NCBI RefSeq assembly: GCF_028389875.1
Contig: NC_084663.1
Coordinates: 93,563,765 to 93,627,764, forward strand
DNA: 64,000 bases
From: Rhea pennata
Taxonomy: Eukaryota > Chordata > Aves > Rheiformes > Rheidae
Reading direction: 5' to 3'
Shown here: positions 39,501 to 48,162 of the stretch, piece after piece
Layout: each line of letters begins with the position of its first letter
How positions within the stretch are numbered: the first letter of the stretch is position 1
Program-made: the position numbers and the translations under genes
The notes under the pieces: model-generated
Database searches by the model: none
Seen by the model: the letters and a program-made list of their open reading frames with translations, nothing else
Told to the model about the DNA's origin: nothing

Positions 39501-42500
39501 CTGCACATGAATAAATTATGAAAATTATTAAAAGTTATTATTTGGTGTTATCCATTGTGCCTGTAATCGTCATATTTTATAAGCAGAGACTAGCGCTGGC
39601 TAGAAATTTTTCAACAGAATATTTCTCTCTCTCACTCACATGCATCTACCTTTGTACATTAAAAAAAAAAAGAAAAAGAAAAAGATTGAGGAAACAAAAC
39701 ACCTCTTTTTTCACAAGAAGCTAATTCCCTGGAAAATGGGAAATTTGTGCAAGAAATTTTAAAATACAATAATAATCTGACAAAACAACTAGTTCTGCTG
39801 GAAGACTTTGAAGCAGCTCTAGGACAGCCCTTCTTGTACCTCTCTGTGGGTAGAGATTTTAGCCATGTAGAGTTGAAGTTGAGGAAGTGGCTAAATATTC
39901 AAAGTTAACATTTTCTTCTGTTCAGGATAATGGTCAGTGATGAAATTTTCTGAAATCCATCCTATACGTGAGCTGTCTTTGAAAACCTGATGCTTCTGTG
40001 TTATAAATCACATGAACAAGTGATCATATATGAAAGTAGTGTTTGGAGAGATGGAATCTGCATTTTTGGAGAAGTGGAGAATCTGCATTTTGAAAATATG
40101 ATCTATAAAATCAGTTGTTGATCAGAGGTGTCAGTTGTGGCAATATATTTCCTTATTCTCCTACCTGCTGTGTCTTACAAGCAAACTGTTCAAAACATCT
40201 GGTGAGGTTCCTATATTATTTGAGCTGATGGTACAACAGACTATTAAGTGTGTAGCACTTTAAACTGAGAAAAAATTTTGTCATATACCTTACTTTATTA
40301 AATATTTGGCTCATTTTAATAACTGCATTCTAGTACTTTAAAAGAGCTGTTTGTGAACAGTTAATCTTGATAACAATGTTTTTTCCCCCCAGCCATTAAT
40401 GGGATAACCCACAATTTGCAAGGCTTGAAGATGTATGAAGGTGAGCTAGTCCGATGGCATTTGCTGAATATGGGAGGGCCAAAAGATATTCATGTTGTTC
40501 ATTTTCATGGACAGACTTTCATAGAACAAGGAGAGCCAAAGCATCAGCTTGGTACATACACACTCCTTCCAGGTAAGTATCAGATTGCAATAAATTTTCT
40601 TGGGTGGCCTTTCTAGTCTGTCTTCTTTATATCTGTGTAAGGGTGAACAGAAATTGGCTTTGGGCACAATGGGAAAGTGTTTGAGAGCAGTAACAATTAA
40701 TTTTGTGTATGATGATCAGAAGGAAAATTCAGGTCTTTGCACGTCATTTAATATTGTGGGAGAGGGGAAATGAAGAGGAATTGTCCTCTAAAACAGGAGA
40801 TACTGGGTAAAGTTAGGAACAAAACATAAGTACTTGGACAAATGTTCTCCTCTTACATGAGAAGGGATATAAATGGAAGATGAATGTCAGTATAGTCTAT
40901 AGCACTAACTATACAGCACCACTATATGTAGTAAACTTAATAGTACTGTTCATTACATGGGTACTCAGCACTGTGCTCAATGTGCAGACATCTACTGTTG
41001 CATGTATCCAAGGTTGTATAGTTTATAGCAGCAGCAAAGCTTAGGTTTTCATCTGGTTAGGTTTTGATTCCAATCTCTGTCTCCAACTGGAATTTGCCTG
41101 TTAAGAAAAGATAAAGACTGAGATGGTGGTGGCTATTGCTTTGACTGAAATGTGTTGCAGGTTATTTAATTCTTCTAGGTCATGACATAGGATTATCTTT
41201 GGTTTAACCTCCAGCCTCACTATCACCAACCTTATGATAGCACTAAACTTCTTCCTTCTATTTTTTCAAGGCTTATTTCGAACAATTGAAATGAAGCCAC
41301 AGAAACCTGGCTGGTGGCTTTTAGACACTGAAGTGGGGGAATATCAACAAGCAGGAATGCAGGCATCCTATATGGTTATAGAAAAAGGTACTGAACTAAG
41401 GTATTTGTGGCTGGGGGACTCTGGCTATAAAATCATCTCTACCCTTTTAGGATCATTAAAAGAAATTTGGGAAGTTACTTAGAAAAAATCTTAATCAGAT
41501 TAAAGAAATGAGTTTCCAAGTAGGAAATGATTACTATAATTTAGTCTAGAATAAAAAACATTCAGCCTTTAACATACTGCCTTCAAAGTAGTAATTTTTC
41601 TTAGACTGATCAGTGGATTAAACTGTTGAGAGGAATTGCAGAGATTAATTCGGCCTTCTCTGGAAAAAGAGTGGTTATGTTACAGTATTACGAAGAGTTG
41701 TTCTGAGTGGTGTTGTCTTAGAGCTTTCTACCAGACTATATGTTGGAGTAGCCTTCCTTTTCTTTAATAACAAAATTACTCTGCTGTCTCTAGAATGCAG
41801 GATTCCAATGGGGCTAGCAAGTGGAGTTGTACTTGATTCACAAATCAACGCTTCACATCATATAGGTGAGTTAACACTTGTGAAGGTCCAGGCATGCCCC
41901 TGAGTATACTTGGCAAAATACTGGAATTCCAGATTCTTTTGGCATCTCTTGATACGTCTTACAAGATTAGTTCAGCAGTGAATCAACTGTTAGATTTAAA
42001 AGCTCTCCAGTCCTGCAGGCACAGAATCTGAGCTGTACTAGGAAGCCCTCATCATTATATTCTAACAGTGTCGCAGGTCCTTTGGCAGTAGCACAAGCCT
42101 GAGAGCCAGAAGGTCCCCTGTCAGTGGCTTGCTGGATGATCTGGAACAAATTTAGCTCTATCATTTTATCTTTCAAGTTCCCTTCTTGAAAATCAACACC
42201 AAGTGTTCAAAAGGCTTTTGAGATTTGACCTGCCCAAACATGTCGTGTGAGCTGTGAAAGTGCAAAGAATTCTACATGGGCAATAGCAAATAAAGGTGTA
42301 CAGATTACAAACACATGCAGAAACACACATCCTTTCCCTTGAAATAACAAACAAATTACTTATTTTGGAAACCTCATTTCACTGTGGATCTAACTTTCTT
42401 TCTTTATGTCCTCCCACAGTGTCATGAAGGCTTGAAAGCTGTGTTGTCAAACATTTTCAACATCAGTTGTTAACCTGGAAACCTCCTTATACAGAGGGAA

Positions 42501-45500
42501 GCTCTCTGCTGTTAATGCAGACCACATTTTGTGTCTGATCCTGCTTGCAGCTAGAACTTGTTTAGAAAACTCCAAAGCCTGGTTGTACTGTAGACAGTAC
42601 GTTACATAAAAGGCTGTTACTTTATAGTCATTCTTCTGACTATAATTTTTCAAGGTAGCTGCTGACTTTTAGTTGTTGATTGTGTCCAAATTATCCCATG
42701 TGATACATTTGGAGTTTCTACGGGGTTTTTTTCAAGACAGATTTGAAAGGAACTGAAGTATTCAATCTCAGCAGCTAGTTACAGCCTCCATTGTTTTCAG
42801 CACTCCTATTTACAACCTTGTTCTATTCCTGTTTTCTTCTTAGACTATTGGGAACCCAAGTTAGCCAGATTAAACAATTCTGGAAGCTATAATGCTTGGA
42901 GCACTGAAATGAAAGAGGATGAACTCCCTTGGATCCAGGTATGGTTGATGCAATACATGCTAGGCCATTGTTGAGCCTTGGCAATGGCTATACAATCCTG
43001 TCTTGGGATTTTCTTGCATCTTGTGTTAGAGTGTCAAGTCTTTCTTGCTCCTGCCAGAAAGACTGCAGGGGAAAACCAGAGATGTAGCAGGTTTGACTTG
43101 TGATACGGTAAACTGTCTGCTTCTCTGGAGTTACCCAGTCTATCGGTACTGAGACCCAGTGGCTGACCAGTTGCCCTCACAGTCTAAGCTGTAACCATTT
43201 TGTAGGCAATTGAAGTCATTCCTTCTGCTACTACTTTTCTCTCTCTTTCTAACAATGCATGTTTATGTAAGCTTGTTGTGTGATCATCTGAAATAGTCTA
43301 ATATCTGAAACATTGCTTCAGATTGAGTTGGGGGAGGTGCTTCTATGTCCAGTTTGACACAGCATAACCTGACTTCACAGGCAAATGAAACTCATACAGT
43401 TGTGGTTTTAGGCAGTGTATCTTTCAGTCACCTCACTTCCTCCACCTTTTTGTTCCATCAAAATCACCTTTGCATCAGATAATCAATTGTAACTAAATTT
43501 AAGGAAGACGTTTCAAAGACAACTAATTTCCTAAAAAGCTCATAAAAATTGGCAGCTGGGAGAGGAGAAAAAGTCAAAGTAGTGGTGCAGCTTAAGTTTA
43601 ACAGGTAGCCATTACATCTGGCTGATTGCTGACCTGTCAGAATGTGTGTGGCTTGGAAGTGGTCACCATATTGTGCTTCCTCTCACCCAGCAAATAGTTG
43701 GTGGACATTGGAAGGAGAGTGAGAAGGTTGAGGGACTCTTGTGTGGAACTGGAAATGATGCTGGGAGGAGAGAGAATTTCATAGAGGACATGGTAGCGAG
43801 GAGCTGAGTCCACTACAGGCGAGTGTGCAGAGATGTACGGAGCCTGTACCCAAGAATGAGTCCTGCTGCCGATAGGAACATCTTGCTGTTTTGTTTTTAA
43901 GTGCTAAGTGCTTTCATCTGATAGAGCTGGAATTGTGACTCCTCAGCACCTCAGAATATTATGTCCTGTTTCTCAGGCTAGATATACAAAACCAGAGGCA
44001 GCTTATGAAAATAAGGATTGGATTTCTTTAGACTCCTTTCTCCCCCTCTGTAATACAGGAACAGCAGTTCTGCTTAGCACAGGGACACAGATATTTTTGA
44101 GGTGTCTTTGTAGTGACATGATGAACACCAAAAATGCTGATGATAGTAAATGCACACACAAATGAAATGAGAGAGAGAGAGAGAGACAACATTCTTTTTG
44201 ACTCTGCCATCTGCCTATATTCCTTCTGAGAGCACTAGTTTTACAGGTGCCAAAATGCAGAGCTCAATGCTATTGTGTAAACACCAAAGGATGAAACTGA
44301 TTTCTCTGTATGATTTTGATTTTGTAAACACACTATTTGCTGTTCCTAGGTGGACTTCCAAAGAGAAGTTCTAATAACTGGGATACAGACACAGGGAGCC
44401 AAGCAGCTTTTATGGTCCTTTTATGTCCAGAAGTTCTTTATTGCTTATACCAAAGACAGACGGAAGTGGCTTACCTTCAGAGGAGATAGCTCTGCAGTAC
44501 AAAAGGTCTGTGCATGCCTTATGGATTACAACAACCTAGGTAGCTTCATGGAATGATGCAATGATGTGACAGACAGTTTTATTTTACCTTAAGAAGTAAA
44601 GGACAAATTAATGCAGCTTGAGTCTCCAAAAGACATTTAACAATCTAATCAAATTCAGATCAGAAAACAAACTGTAAGATGAGGAACTTCCTAGACCGGG
44701 GTTTAGACTGAGCCTGTGACCTTGGCCATAGAGTCCGAATTTCTAACAAGCATCTCCCCCTGCTTTTATTTCCTAAGCCCATTTCAGCTTTATGAAGCAA
44801 GCAACAAGCTGAACTAAAAATTAGGCCCTGCCTCATTTGGAACCAGATCCTTCTTCCTGTTACAGTAGTTGAATTTTAAACTCTCTGAATTGCCTACTGA
44901 AAGCCTGTATGTAAGTATGGTCATTCTGAGAGACTCATTTTATGCCCAAACATGCCACCCCTACCAGTTACAGCTCAGTTCCATTTACCCTGAGATTTCT
45001 GAGGTAGAAATCCCAAATCAGAAAACCTGTTGTCATTCGCTCTCCTTTCTGCCTTTTAATTAATATTTTCCTACAGATTCATATAGTGCGTAGCAATGTG
45101 TATTTATTTGAACTGAGGCCTTCAGGTGATTCTGGATATACTAAGATGTAACCATCATTATTCTAACCTGCTGTGCAGCGTGGGCCACTACATCGCAGTG
45201 GATGGGGCTAATGGCATAAACAAAGACTGTTTTTGGAATAGAGCAGGGCTTTCAGCATCTAAGTTGGTATCGCTTTGAATTAACCATATGTGGATATATT
45301 TTTTAAATAGGTTTTTGAAGGTAATTCCAATGCCTATGGGATAAAAGAGAACATTATTGATCCACCTATCATTGCTAGGTATATCCGAGTCTACCCAGCA
45401 CAGGCCTACAACAGGCCTACTCTTCGCATGGAGCTCCTGGGCTGTGAAGCAGATGGTAAGAATGGGCTGTGGGCTGGTGCTTCCTTCGTGGCTACTTTTG

Positions 45501-48162
45501 AACTAATATTTTCTCTGAATGCTCTTGGACTATGAAAAAAAAATCAAATGGTGATTTGGGAGAATGTGATGGTTTTCAGATATGTTTTCAGAATTCTCCA
45601 GTGCTATGAAAACTAGGCTTCACTGCAATGTGTCACATTGTGCTGCTTCCTCCCCCTACTCCCACAGCACTGATGAGCTGTTGGAGATTTATTGTCTCCA
45701 AAGGAACAGGGTTGAAACAACCTAGGTACTTTGGAAAGCCTTACCTGAACAATTGCATGCCTAAGCAATTCATTTGACTGTGTTGCCGAATGTATTTTTA
45801 GTACTGTCTGGAAAGAGGAAGTTCCACTTCTGGATGCATATTTATTTTCTCTCCTTCTTTTCTTCTTATTAAATTTTCCTATTAGGTTTTATCTGTCATG
45901 TTTTACTAAAAATAAGCAACTCTCATAATGTCCCAATGAAGGAAGACCTGATTTTAATGTAAGACTTGGGAAATGAAGACACCAAGGGGAATGGCTTGAG
46001 TTTGATTGCTGAGCATGCCAGCCATTAAGTGAAGCTAAAATTGTGGGTATTCTCAATTCCAGGGCTGTGGCTTAGGCTATGGCTACTCAGATGAACTGGA
46101 GATATACAATGGTTCTCTTAACAGGCTGCTCTGTGCCACTTGGAATGGAAAATGGAGAGATCAAGAATACCCAGATAACAGCCTCTTCCACTAAGACAAC
46201 CTGGTTTAATATTTGGGAGCCTTTCCTTGCTCGTCTCAATCTGAAAGGAAAGATGAACGCCTGGCGAGCCAAGGTAACAACCGAGAAATAAAGAGGGATA
46301 AGGAAAAGACAGCTGTTAATAAATCTGTGCTGCCTGTGTGTTCTTGTGCTTCCTGCGCGCCGTGTCCTGTACCAAGCATGATAGGATTGCTTTGCAGTTC
46401 TTTAGCCATCCTTTGCAGAGAAGCCCATTCAACTCCTTGCCCCTAGAAGACTTTCTGGACTTCTGACAACAGCAGTGAAATCATATTTGGAGAGCTGGAT
46501 GGTGTCCTGTGGGCCAGGCCCTGTAGTACTTCCCTACAAGAATAGCCCAATACAAGTTGAATATTTGGCATCAAGGGATTAAAGAGACCTTTCTTGGGTT
46601 GGTTTATAGGCAAACCAACTTAATGGGTGGTATCTGAGGCTGCAGATTCTGCCACTCTTCCACTGGGTGATGTTCAGCAAGGCATGTGAGCTCCTGTGCC
46701 TGCAAAATGGAGCTGCGTTTCTTTACAATGCATTTCCTGGAAGCTACTGTTTTATATAAGCATTCAGTACTAGTATTATATATTGCATTACAATCCTGGA
46801 GATAAATTTATGTTATTTTTCATTATTTATTGGAAATAAAAGTGAAAATCTTAAGAGGAGACAAAATACCCCATCTACAGTGGAGAAGTTAATTGTGTGG
46901 GCCACCGGGAAGTCTGGTGGCTTATGCCTCAGCTTTATTCTTCTGCATTTTTATGACTTTGTTTTGATGCAGTCTTAACTATCTTTCAACAGGAATTTTC
47001 ACTTATACAAATAAAGACACAGACATGTTTGCTAATATGCCATCTTTTATCAATTGTAGTCAAACAACAACCAACAATGGCTGCAAATTGATCTCCTCAC
47101 AATTAAGAAGATAACCGCTATTGCTACCCAGGGCGCCAAGTCCATGTCTTCTGAAAACTTTGTGAAATCGTATGTTATCCTGTATAGCAACCAAGGCTCC
47201 GAGTGGAAATCATATACAGATGATTCAAGCTCAGAGGCAAAGGTATTGTGCTAAATTCAGACAATTCTGTCATTGCTTGGTTTTAGATTCTGAGTGCACT
47301 CAAGACCCAGAAGCAGAACAGGGCCAAAAAGACATTCTCACAGGACTTTAAAATGCTAGGGAGCTGTACTGATTTTGCAGTAACAAAAGTGCTCCAAATT
47401 TGTAGAGAATGTAGTCAGCTTTGTGATTAAAAGGAACTGACACTATTTGTAAAGGAGGACTTTTAACTTGGATGCACAAAGGATTTCCCAGGATCTGTTT
47501 TCAGTTTTTATATGCATATATGTGTGTGTGTGTGTGTGTACGTGTAAATGAAATTCATATTAATGGACAGTTTTGTTGTAGCAGAGCTGGAGAGCTCTAG
47601 ATACCCACAGAGCAGACATAGTACTTTGTATTATTGTTACCCATTTCACCCTCTACCAACCTAACCCACAGGGGCTGTCAGTACAGGTAAGATAAGGGAG
47701 GTCTGGTTTTGTATTCCATCCAAATTGCAATGCCAGGCTTTTTTGATGTGGCTGGAAGCAGAGGCTGTTTAATTCCTTCAGACACTGATACTGCTGGTCT
47801 GAACTAGCTTTGACTCAGGAAGTTAGGAAGAGACTGGATTTTATTTAAAATCAGAAATAAGCCAGTCCATTTATCCTGGATGGCTAATGCCACAGTTTGG
47901 AACCGTTTTAAAAAGAAAAAACAGCCTTTTAAAAACGCTGCCTTTTAACTAATGGTGTCTTTGTGTTTTTCAGGTTTTCACAGGTAATGAAGACAGCAGT
48001 GGGCATGTCAAGCATTTCTTTAACCCACCTATCATGTCCAGGTTTATCCGCATTGTTCCAAGAACATGGTATCATGGTATTGCCCTTCGAGTAGAACTGT
48101 TTGGCTGTGATTTTCTTGGGAATCTGGCTGTGAAGAGGACTGATGAGTCCAGGAGCTCTTAA
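15407..48162 (+). CDS. F5: Coagulation factor V, complete gene (25 coding exons)
   Basis: The gene encodes the secreted procofactor of the prothrombinase complex. After thrombin or factor Xa removes the B domain, factor Va binds factor Xa on anionic membranes and speeds prothrombin activation. The 25 exons identified here join without frame error into 5,826 nt, or 1,941 residues (human about 2,224). Layout: signal peptide (about 1-28), A1 (exons 1-7), A2 (exons 8-13), B (residues 740-1281), A3 (exons 14-19), C1 (exons 19-22), C2 (exons 23-25). The three A domains show parallel landmarks: HPQG/YFHG/HAHG, SGLIGxLLIC-type and VFDExKSW. Thrombin-site arginines are at residues 739, 1150 and 1281. 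The whole shortfall against human is in the B domain. ATG 15,407 is the only ATG in its frame over the preceding 285 open bases. All introns are GT-AG except intron 6, which is GC-AG. The non-coding intervals are described in separate entries. Confidence 0.99.
18310..18401 (+). CDS. F5: F5 exon 2: A1 domain
   Basis: This 92-nt exon follows TGGTTTCAG and ends before GTAAAT. It encodes residues 54-84, including [18 protein letters not shown], which matches the human A1 segment closely. The phases agree with exons 1 and 3. Confidence 0.97.
19714..19836 (+). CDS. F5: F5 exon 3: A1 domain
   Basis: This 123-nt exon encodes residues 85-125, with the conserved [14 protein letters not shown] start of a cupredoxin subdomain and the KPVSIHPQG segment. 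Acceptor is ACTACAG, donor is GTAAAT. Confidence 0.98.
22103..22315 (+). CDS. F5: F5 exon 4: A1 domain
   Basis: This 213-nt exon encodes residues 126-196. It contains [10 protein letters not shown], a WDITEEVGP segment, [11 protein letters not shown] and the A-domain signature [13 protein letters not shown]. Acceptor is CTGGTAG, donor is GTAATA. Confidence 0.98.
24459..24602 (+). CDS. F5: F5 exon 5: A1 domain
   Basis: This 144-nt exon encodes residues 197-244, including the VFDESKSW signature and [10 protein letters not shown]. Acceptor is CCTTCAG, donor is GTACTG. Confidence 0.98.
25479..25700 (+). CDS. F5: F5 exon 6: A1 domain, GC donor
   Basis: This 222-nt exon encodes residues 245-318, with [19 protein letters not shown] and an NMTV glycosylation sequon. 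The frame and the human match require it to end at CTGCAAG. The following intron bases are GCAAGG, a GC-type donor with an otherwise strong consensus. The next exon restores the AGL sequence expected here. Confidence 0.96.
26329..26494 (+). CDS. F5: F5 exon 7: end of A1, region of APC site R306
   Basis: This 166-nt exon encodes residues 319-373. It ends with [16 protein letters not shown], shared with human. The ungapped stretch of 22 residues between the conserved Cys and Trp is the same length as in human. The residue in the R306 position is Val335 (codon 26,376-26,378). An arginine occurs eight residues later. Confidence 0.97.
26535..27055 (-). mobile_element. CR1 LINE 3' fragment in F5 intron 7
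   Basis: Read on the minus strand this is the 3' part of CR1. On the + strand it begins with the reversed tail (GGAATCACAGAATAAG, then GGAGGTCATCTCACTC). The CACTGTGAAAAGGTTTTTCC block follows, then the CTCTTCTTGAGGCTGAACAA block and the CATCTTGGTGACTCTCCATTG block. Divergence and small gaps indicate an old copy. It lies antisense to F5 and holds no open reading frame of note. Confidence 0.88.
28323..28500 (+). CDS. F5: F5 exon 8: start of A2
   Basis: This 178-nt exon encodes residues 374-433, with [17 protein letters not shown] and [11 protein letters not shown], which opens the A2 cupredoxin fold. It ends in phase 0 before GTAAGT. Confidence 0.98.
29557..29659 (+). CDS. F5: F5 exon 9: A2 domain
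   Basis: This 103-nt exon encodes residues 434-467: [17 protein letters not shown] and a variable loop. Acceptor is AATATAG, donor is GTAAGA. Confidence 0.96.
30011..30222 (+). CDS. F5: F5 exon 10: A2 domain, region of APC site R506
   Basis: This 212-nt exon encodes residues 468-538, including [15 protein letters not shown] and [14 protein letters not shown]. In the segment aligned with the human R506 site the sequence is TQKGVQ. Lys535 (codon 30,211-30,213) stands where human has the cleaved arginine. It ends in phase 0 before GTAACA. Confidence 0.97.
31005..31155 (+). CDS. F5: F5 exon 11: A2 domain
   Basis: This 151-nt exon encodes residues 539-588, with [16 protein letters not shown] and [13 protein letters not shown], nearly identical to human. 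Acceptor is TTTCAG, donor is GTGAGT. Confidence 0.98.
31590..31802 (+). CDS. F5: F5 exon 12: A2 domain
   Basis: This 213-nt exon encodes residues 589-659, with [19 protein letters not shown] and [12 protein letters not shown]. Acceptor is TTTTTAG, donor is GTAAGT. Confidence 0.98.
32255..32400. repeat. Possible ancient interspersed repeat in F5 intron 12
   Basis: The block CTGAATCAGACCACTTGTCC resembles a recurrent old amniote repeat block (a GATCAGACC...GTCCATC pattern). The rest is too diverged for me to name a family. Treat as a weak candidate. Confidence 0.25.
33600..35538 (+). CDS. F5: F5 exon 13: end of A2, whole B domain, start of A3
   Basis: This single 1,939-nt exon encodes residues 660-1305. 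In order it has the end of A2, an acidic a2 segment ([13 protein letters not shown]), thrombin site SIR739/SS, a sequon-rich B domain, a furin-type RKRR (901-904), a basic region ([11 protein letters not shown], about 1130-1140), and thrombin site LSPR1150/S. After that come five 9-residue units beginning with Asn (35,114-35,248), an acidic tyrosine-rich region (about 35,297-35,410), thrombin site YLR1281/S, and the A3 start [14 protein letters not shown]. The human exon is longer because of its nonapeptide array. The donor GTTTGG after a run of seven A and a G is weak, but the frame into exon 14 fits only this junction. Confidence 0.96.
33836..33838 (+). other. F5: Thrombin cleavage arginine, human R709 equivalent
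   Basis: CGA codes Arg739 in the context YSIR/SSRK, after an acidic stretch. It aligns with the human heavy-chain C-terminus (LGIR/SFRN). Cleavage here ends the heavy chain. Confidence 0.9.
34322..34333 (+). other. F5: Furin-type RKRR motif in B domain
   Basis: Residues 901-904 read R-K-R-R followed by N-S, matching the proprotein convertase consensus R-x-(K/R)-R. It sits in a strongly basic patch about 160 residues after the first thrombin site. Whether it is cut is unknown; human factor V has a basic but not R-x-K/R-R patch nearby as I recall it. Confidence 0.6.
35009..35041 (+). other. F5: Conserved B-domain basic region
   Basis: The codons give [11 protein letters not shown] (about residues 1130-1140), very close to the human FLIKTRKKKKEK segment. 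In human factor V this basic region pairs with an acidic region to hold the protein in the inactive procofactor state. Its conservation here suggests the same control. Confidence 0.85.
35069..35071 (+). other. F5: Thrombin cleavage arginine, human R1018 equivalent
   Basis: AGG codes Arg1150 in the context LLSPR/SKK, aligned with human LSPR/TFH. It lies 15 residues after the start of the basic cluster, as in human. Confidence 0.88.
35114..35248 (+). repeat. F5: Five degenerate 27-bp coding repeats (9-residue units)
   Basis: Five consecutive 9-codon units each begin with Asn: at 35,114, 35,141, 35,168, 35,195 and 35,222. Their first three residues are NCT, NHT, NAT, NHT and NHE, so four carry an N-glycosylation sequon at the unit start, and the last unit has a further NHT inside. 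Units 1 and 4 also share a similar end (AGT GAG GCC and AGT AGA GCC). The position, just after the middle thrombin site, corresponds to where mammalian factor V has its nonapeptide array. Confidence 0.8.
35297..35410 (+). other. F5: B-domain acidic, tyrosine-rich region
   Basis: The codons give a stretch rich in Glu, Asp and Tyr ([27 protein letters not shown]) just before the third thrombin site. It aligns with the human acidic region that partners the basic region and, in short factor V forms, TFPI. The tyrosines are candidates for sulfation. Function is inferred from human. Confidence 0.75.
35462..35464 (+). other. F5: Thrombin cleavage arginine, human R1545 equivalent
   Basis: CGT codes Arg1281 in the context GHYLR/SKGN, aligned with human AWYLR/SNNG. 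Cleavage here frees the light chain, which starts at Ser1282 and has 660 residues. Confidence 0.92.
36097..36271 (+). CDS. F5: F5 exon 14: A3 domain
   Basis: This 175-nt exon encodes residues 1306-1364, with [16 protein letters not shown] and [19 protein letters not shown]. Acceptor is TTTCAG, donor is GTGGGT, phase 0. Confidence 0.97.
37525..37761 (+). CDS. F5: F5 exon 15: A3 domain
   Basis: This 237-nt exon encodes residues 1365-1443. [17 protein letters not shown] and YEKSSEG are almost identical to human, and the NNSY sequon is kept. Acceptor is TTCTAG, donor is GTAAGG. Confidence 0.98.
38208..38219 (+). repeat. Run of 12 G in F5 intron 15
   Basis: Uninterrupted run of 12 guanines on the sense strand, preceded by CAGGGC. 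Long G runs can form G-quadruplex-like structures and are prone to length change and sequencing error. Confidence 0.9.
38560..39000 (+). mobile_element. Ancient CR1/L3-type LINE remnant in F5 intron 15
   Basis: The order of degraded blocks matches the reverse-transcriptase-to-3' part of CR1/L3 elements. A block like AAAATCTGCCAATGACAAAA (the ADDTK region) lies near 38,631. A block like AAGAAATAGATTATGGAATA lies near 38,795. A CAGCCTCACGTGGAATGCT block (the 'hypothetical thumb end') lies near 38,852. A run like AAAGAGCAAATGAAAATGAC follows near 38,920. No frame survives. The match is from memory of the family. Confidence 0.5.
39184..39394 (+). CDS. F5: F5 exon 16: A3 domain
   Basis: This 211-nt exon encodes residues 1444-1513, starting [18 protein letters not shown] and containing [14 protein letters not shown]. 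It carries sequons NMS and NRT. Acceptor is TTCTAG, donor is GTACTT. Confidence 0.98.
40393..40572 (+). CDS. F5: F5 exon 17: A3 domain
   Basis: This 180-nt exon encodes residues 1514-1573, with [19 protein letters not shown] and [12 protein letters not shown]. Acceptor is CCCCCAG, donor is GTAAGT. Confidence 0.98.
41271..41387 (+). CDS. F5: F5 exon 18: A3 domain
   Basis: This 117-nt exon encodes residues 1574-1612, with [19 protein letters not shown] and the AGMQASYMV segment. Acceptor is TTCAAG, donor is GTACTG. Confidence 0.98.
41794..41865 (+). CDS. F5: F5 exon 19: A3/C1 boundary
   Basis: This 72-nt exon encodes residues 1613-1636. [20 protein letters not shown] opens the C1 discoidin-type domain. 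Acceptor is TCTCTAG, donor is GTGAGT. Confidence 0.97.
42844..42938 (+). CDS. F5: F5 exon 20: C1 domain
   Basis: This 95-nt exon encodes residues 1637-1668, with [19 protein letters not shown] and PWIQ. Its middle is slightly shorter than human (TEMKEDEL in place of a longer loop). Acceptor is TTCTTAG, donor is GTATGG. Confidence 0.97.
44169..44186 (+). repeat. (GA)n microsatellite
   Basis: About nine GA units in F5 intron 20, about 165 bp upstream of exon 21. Confidence 0.9.
44350..44505 (+). CDS. F5: F5 exon 21: C1 domain
   Basis: This 156-nt exon encodes residues 1669-1720, with [18 protein letters not shown] and [12 protein letters not shown]. Acceptor is TTCCTAG, donor is GTCTGT, phase 0 at both ends. 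Confidence 0.98.
45311..45455 (+). CDS. F5: F5 exon 22: C1 domain end
   Basis: This 145-nt exon encodes residues 1721-1768: [27 protein letters not shown] and the closing cysteine of C1 (LLGCEADG). Acceptor is AAATAG, donor is GTAAGA. Confidence 0.98.
46125..46273 (+). CDS. F5: F5 exon 23: C2 domain, membrane spike
   Basis: This 149-nt exon encodes residues 1769-1818, with [20 protein letters not shown] and [10 protein letters not shown]. The membrane-inserting spike that is WW in human (W2063/W2064) is Trp-Phe here (46,202-46,207), in a loop one residue shorter. Acceptor is TAACAG, donor is GTAACA. Confidence 0.97.
47060..47242 (+). CDS. F5: F5 exon 24: C2 domain
   Basis: This 183-nt exon encodes residues 1819-1879, with [29 protein letters not shown] and a YSNQGSEWK segment. 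Acceptor is TTGTAG, donor is GTATTG, phase 0. Confidence 0.98.
47519..47545 (+). repeat. (GT)n microsatellite
   Basis: About ten GT units with flanking TGCATATATG and TACGTG in F5 intron 24. The alternating purine-pyrimidine tract could adopt Z-form DNA. Confidence 0.9.
47974..48162 (+). CDS. F5: F5 exon 25: C2 end and stop
   Basis: The last coding exon encodes residues 1880-1941: [26 protein letters not shown], and the closing LFGCD of C2. Human factor V ends two residues after this point, but here 16 residues follow ([16 protein letters not shown]), giving a short basic/polar tail before TAA at 48,160-48,162. Confidence 0.97.
   Translation, partial: VFTGNEDSSGHVKHFFNPPIMSRFIRIVPRTWYHGIALRVELFGCDFLGNLAVKRTDESRSS

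Larger units (their letters stand above)
15568..47973 (+). other. F5 introns 1-24, contents
   Basis: Entry for the non-coding intervals between the exons listed above. Intron 7 (26,495-28,322) holds an antisense CR1 copy. Intron 12 (31,803-33,599) holds a weak old-repeat candidate. Intron 15 (37,762-39,183) holds a 12-G run and an ancient CR1/L3-like LINE. Intron 20 (42,939-44,349) has a GA microsatellite at 44,169-44,186. Intron 16 (39,395-40,392) has an A-rich tract at 39,661-39,685. Intron 24 (47,243-47,973) has a GT microsatellite at about 47,520-47,540. I see nothing recognisable in the other introns. Confidence 0.75.
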
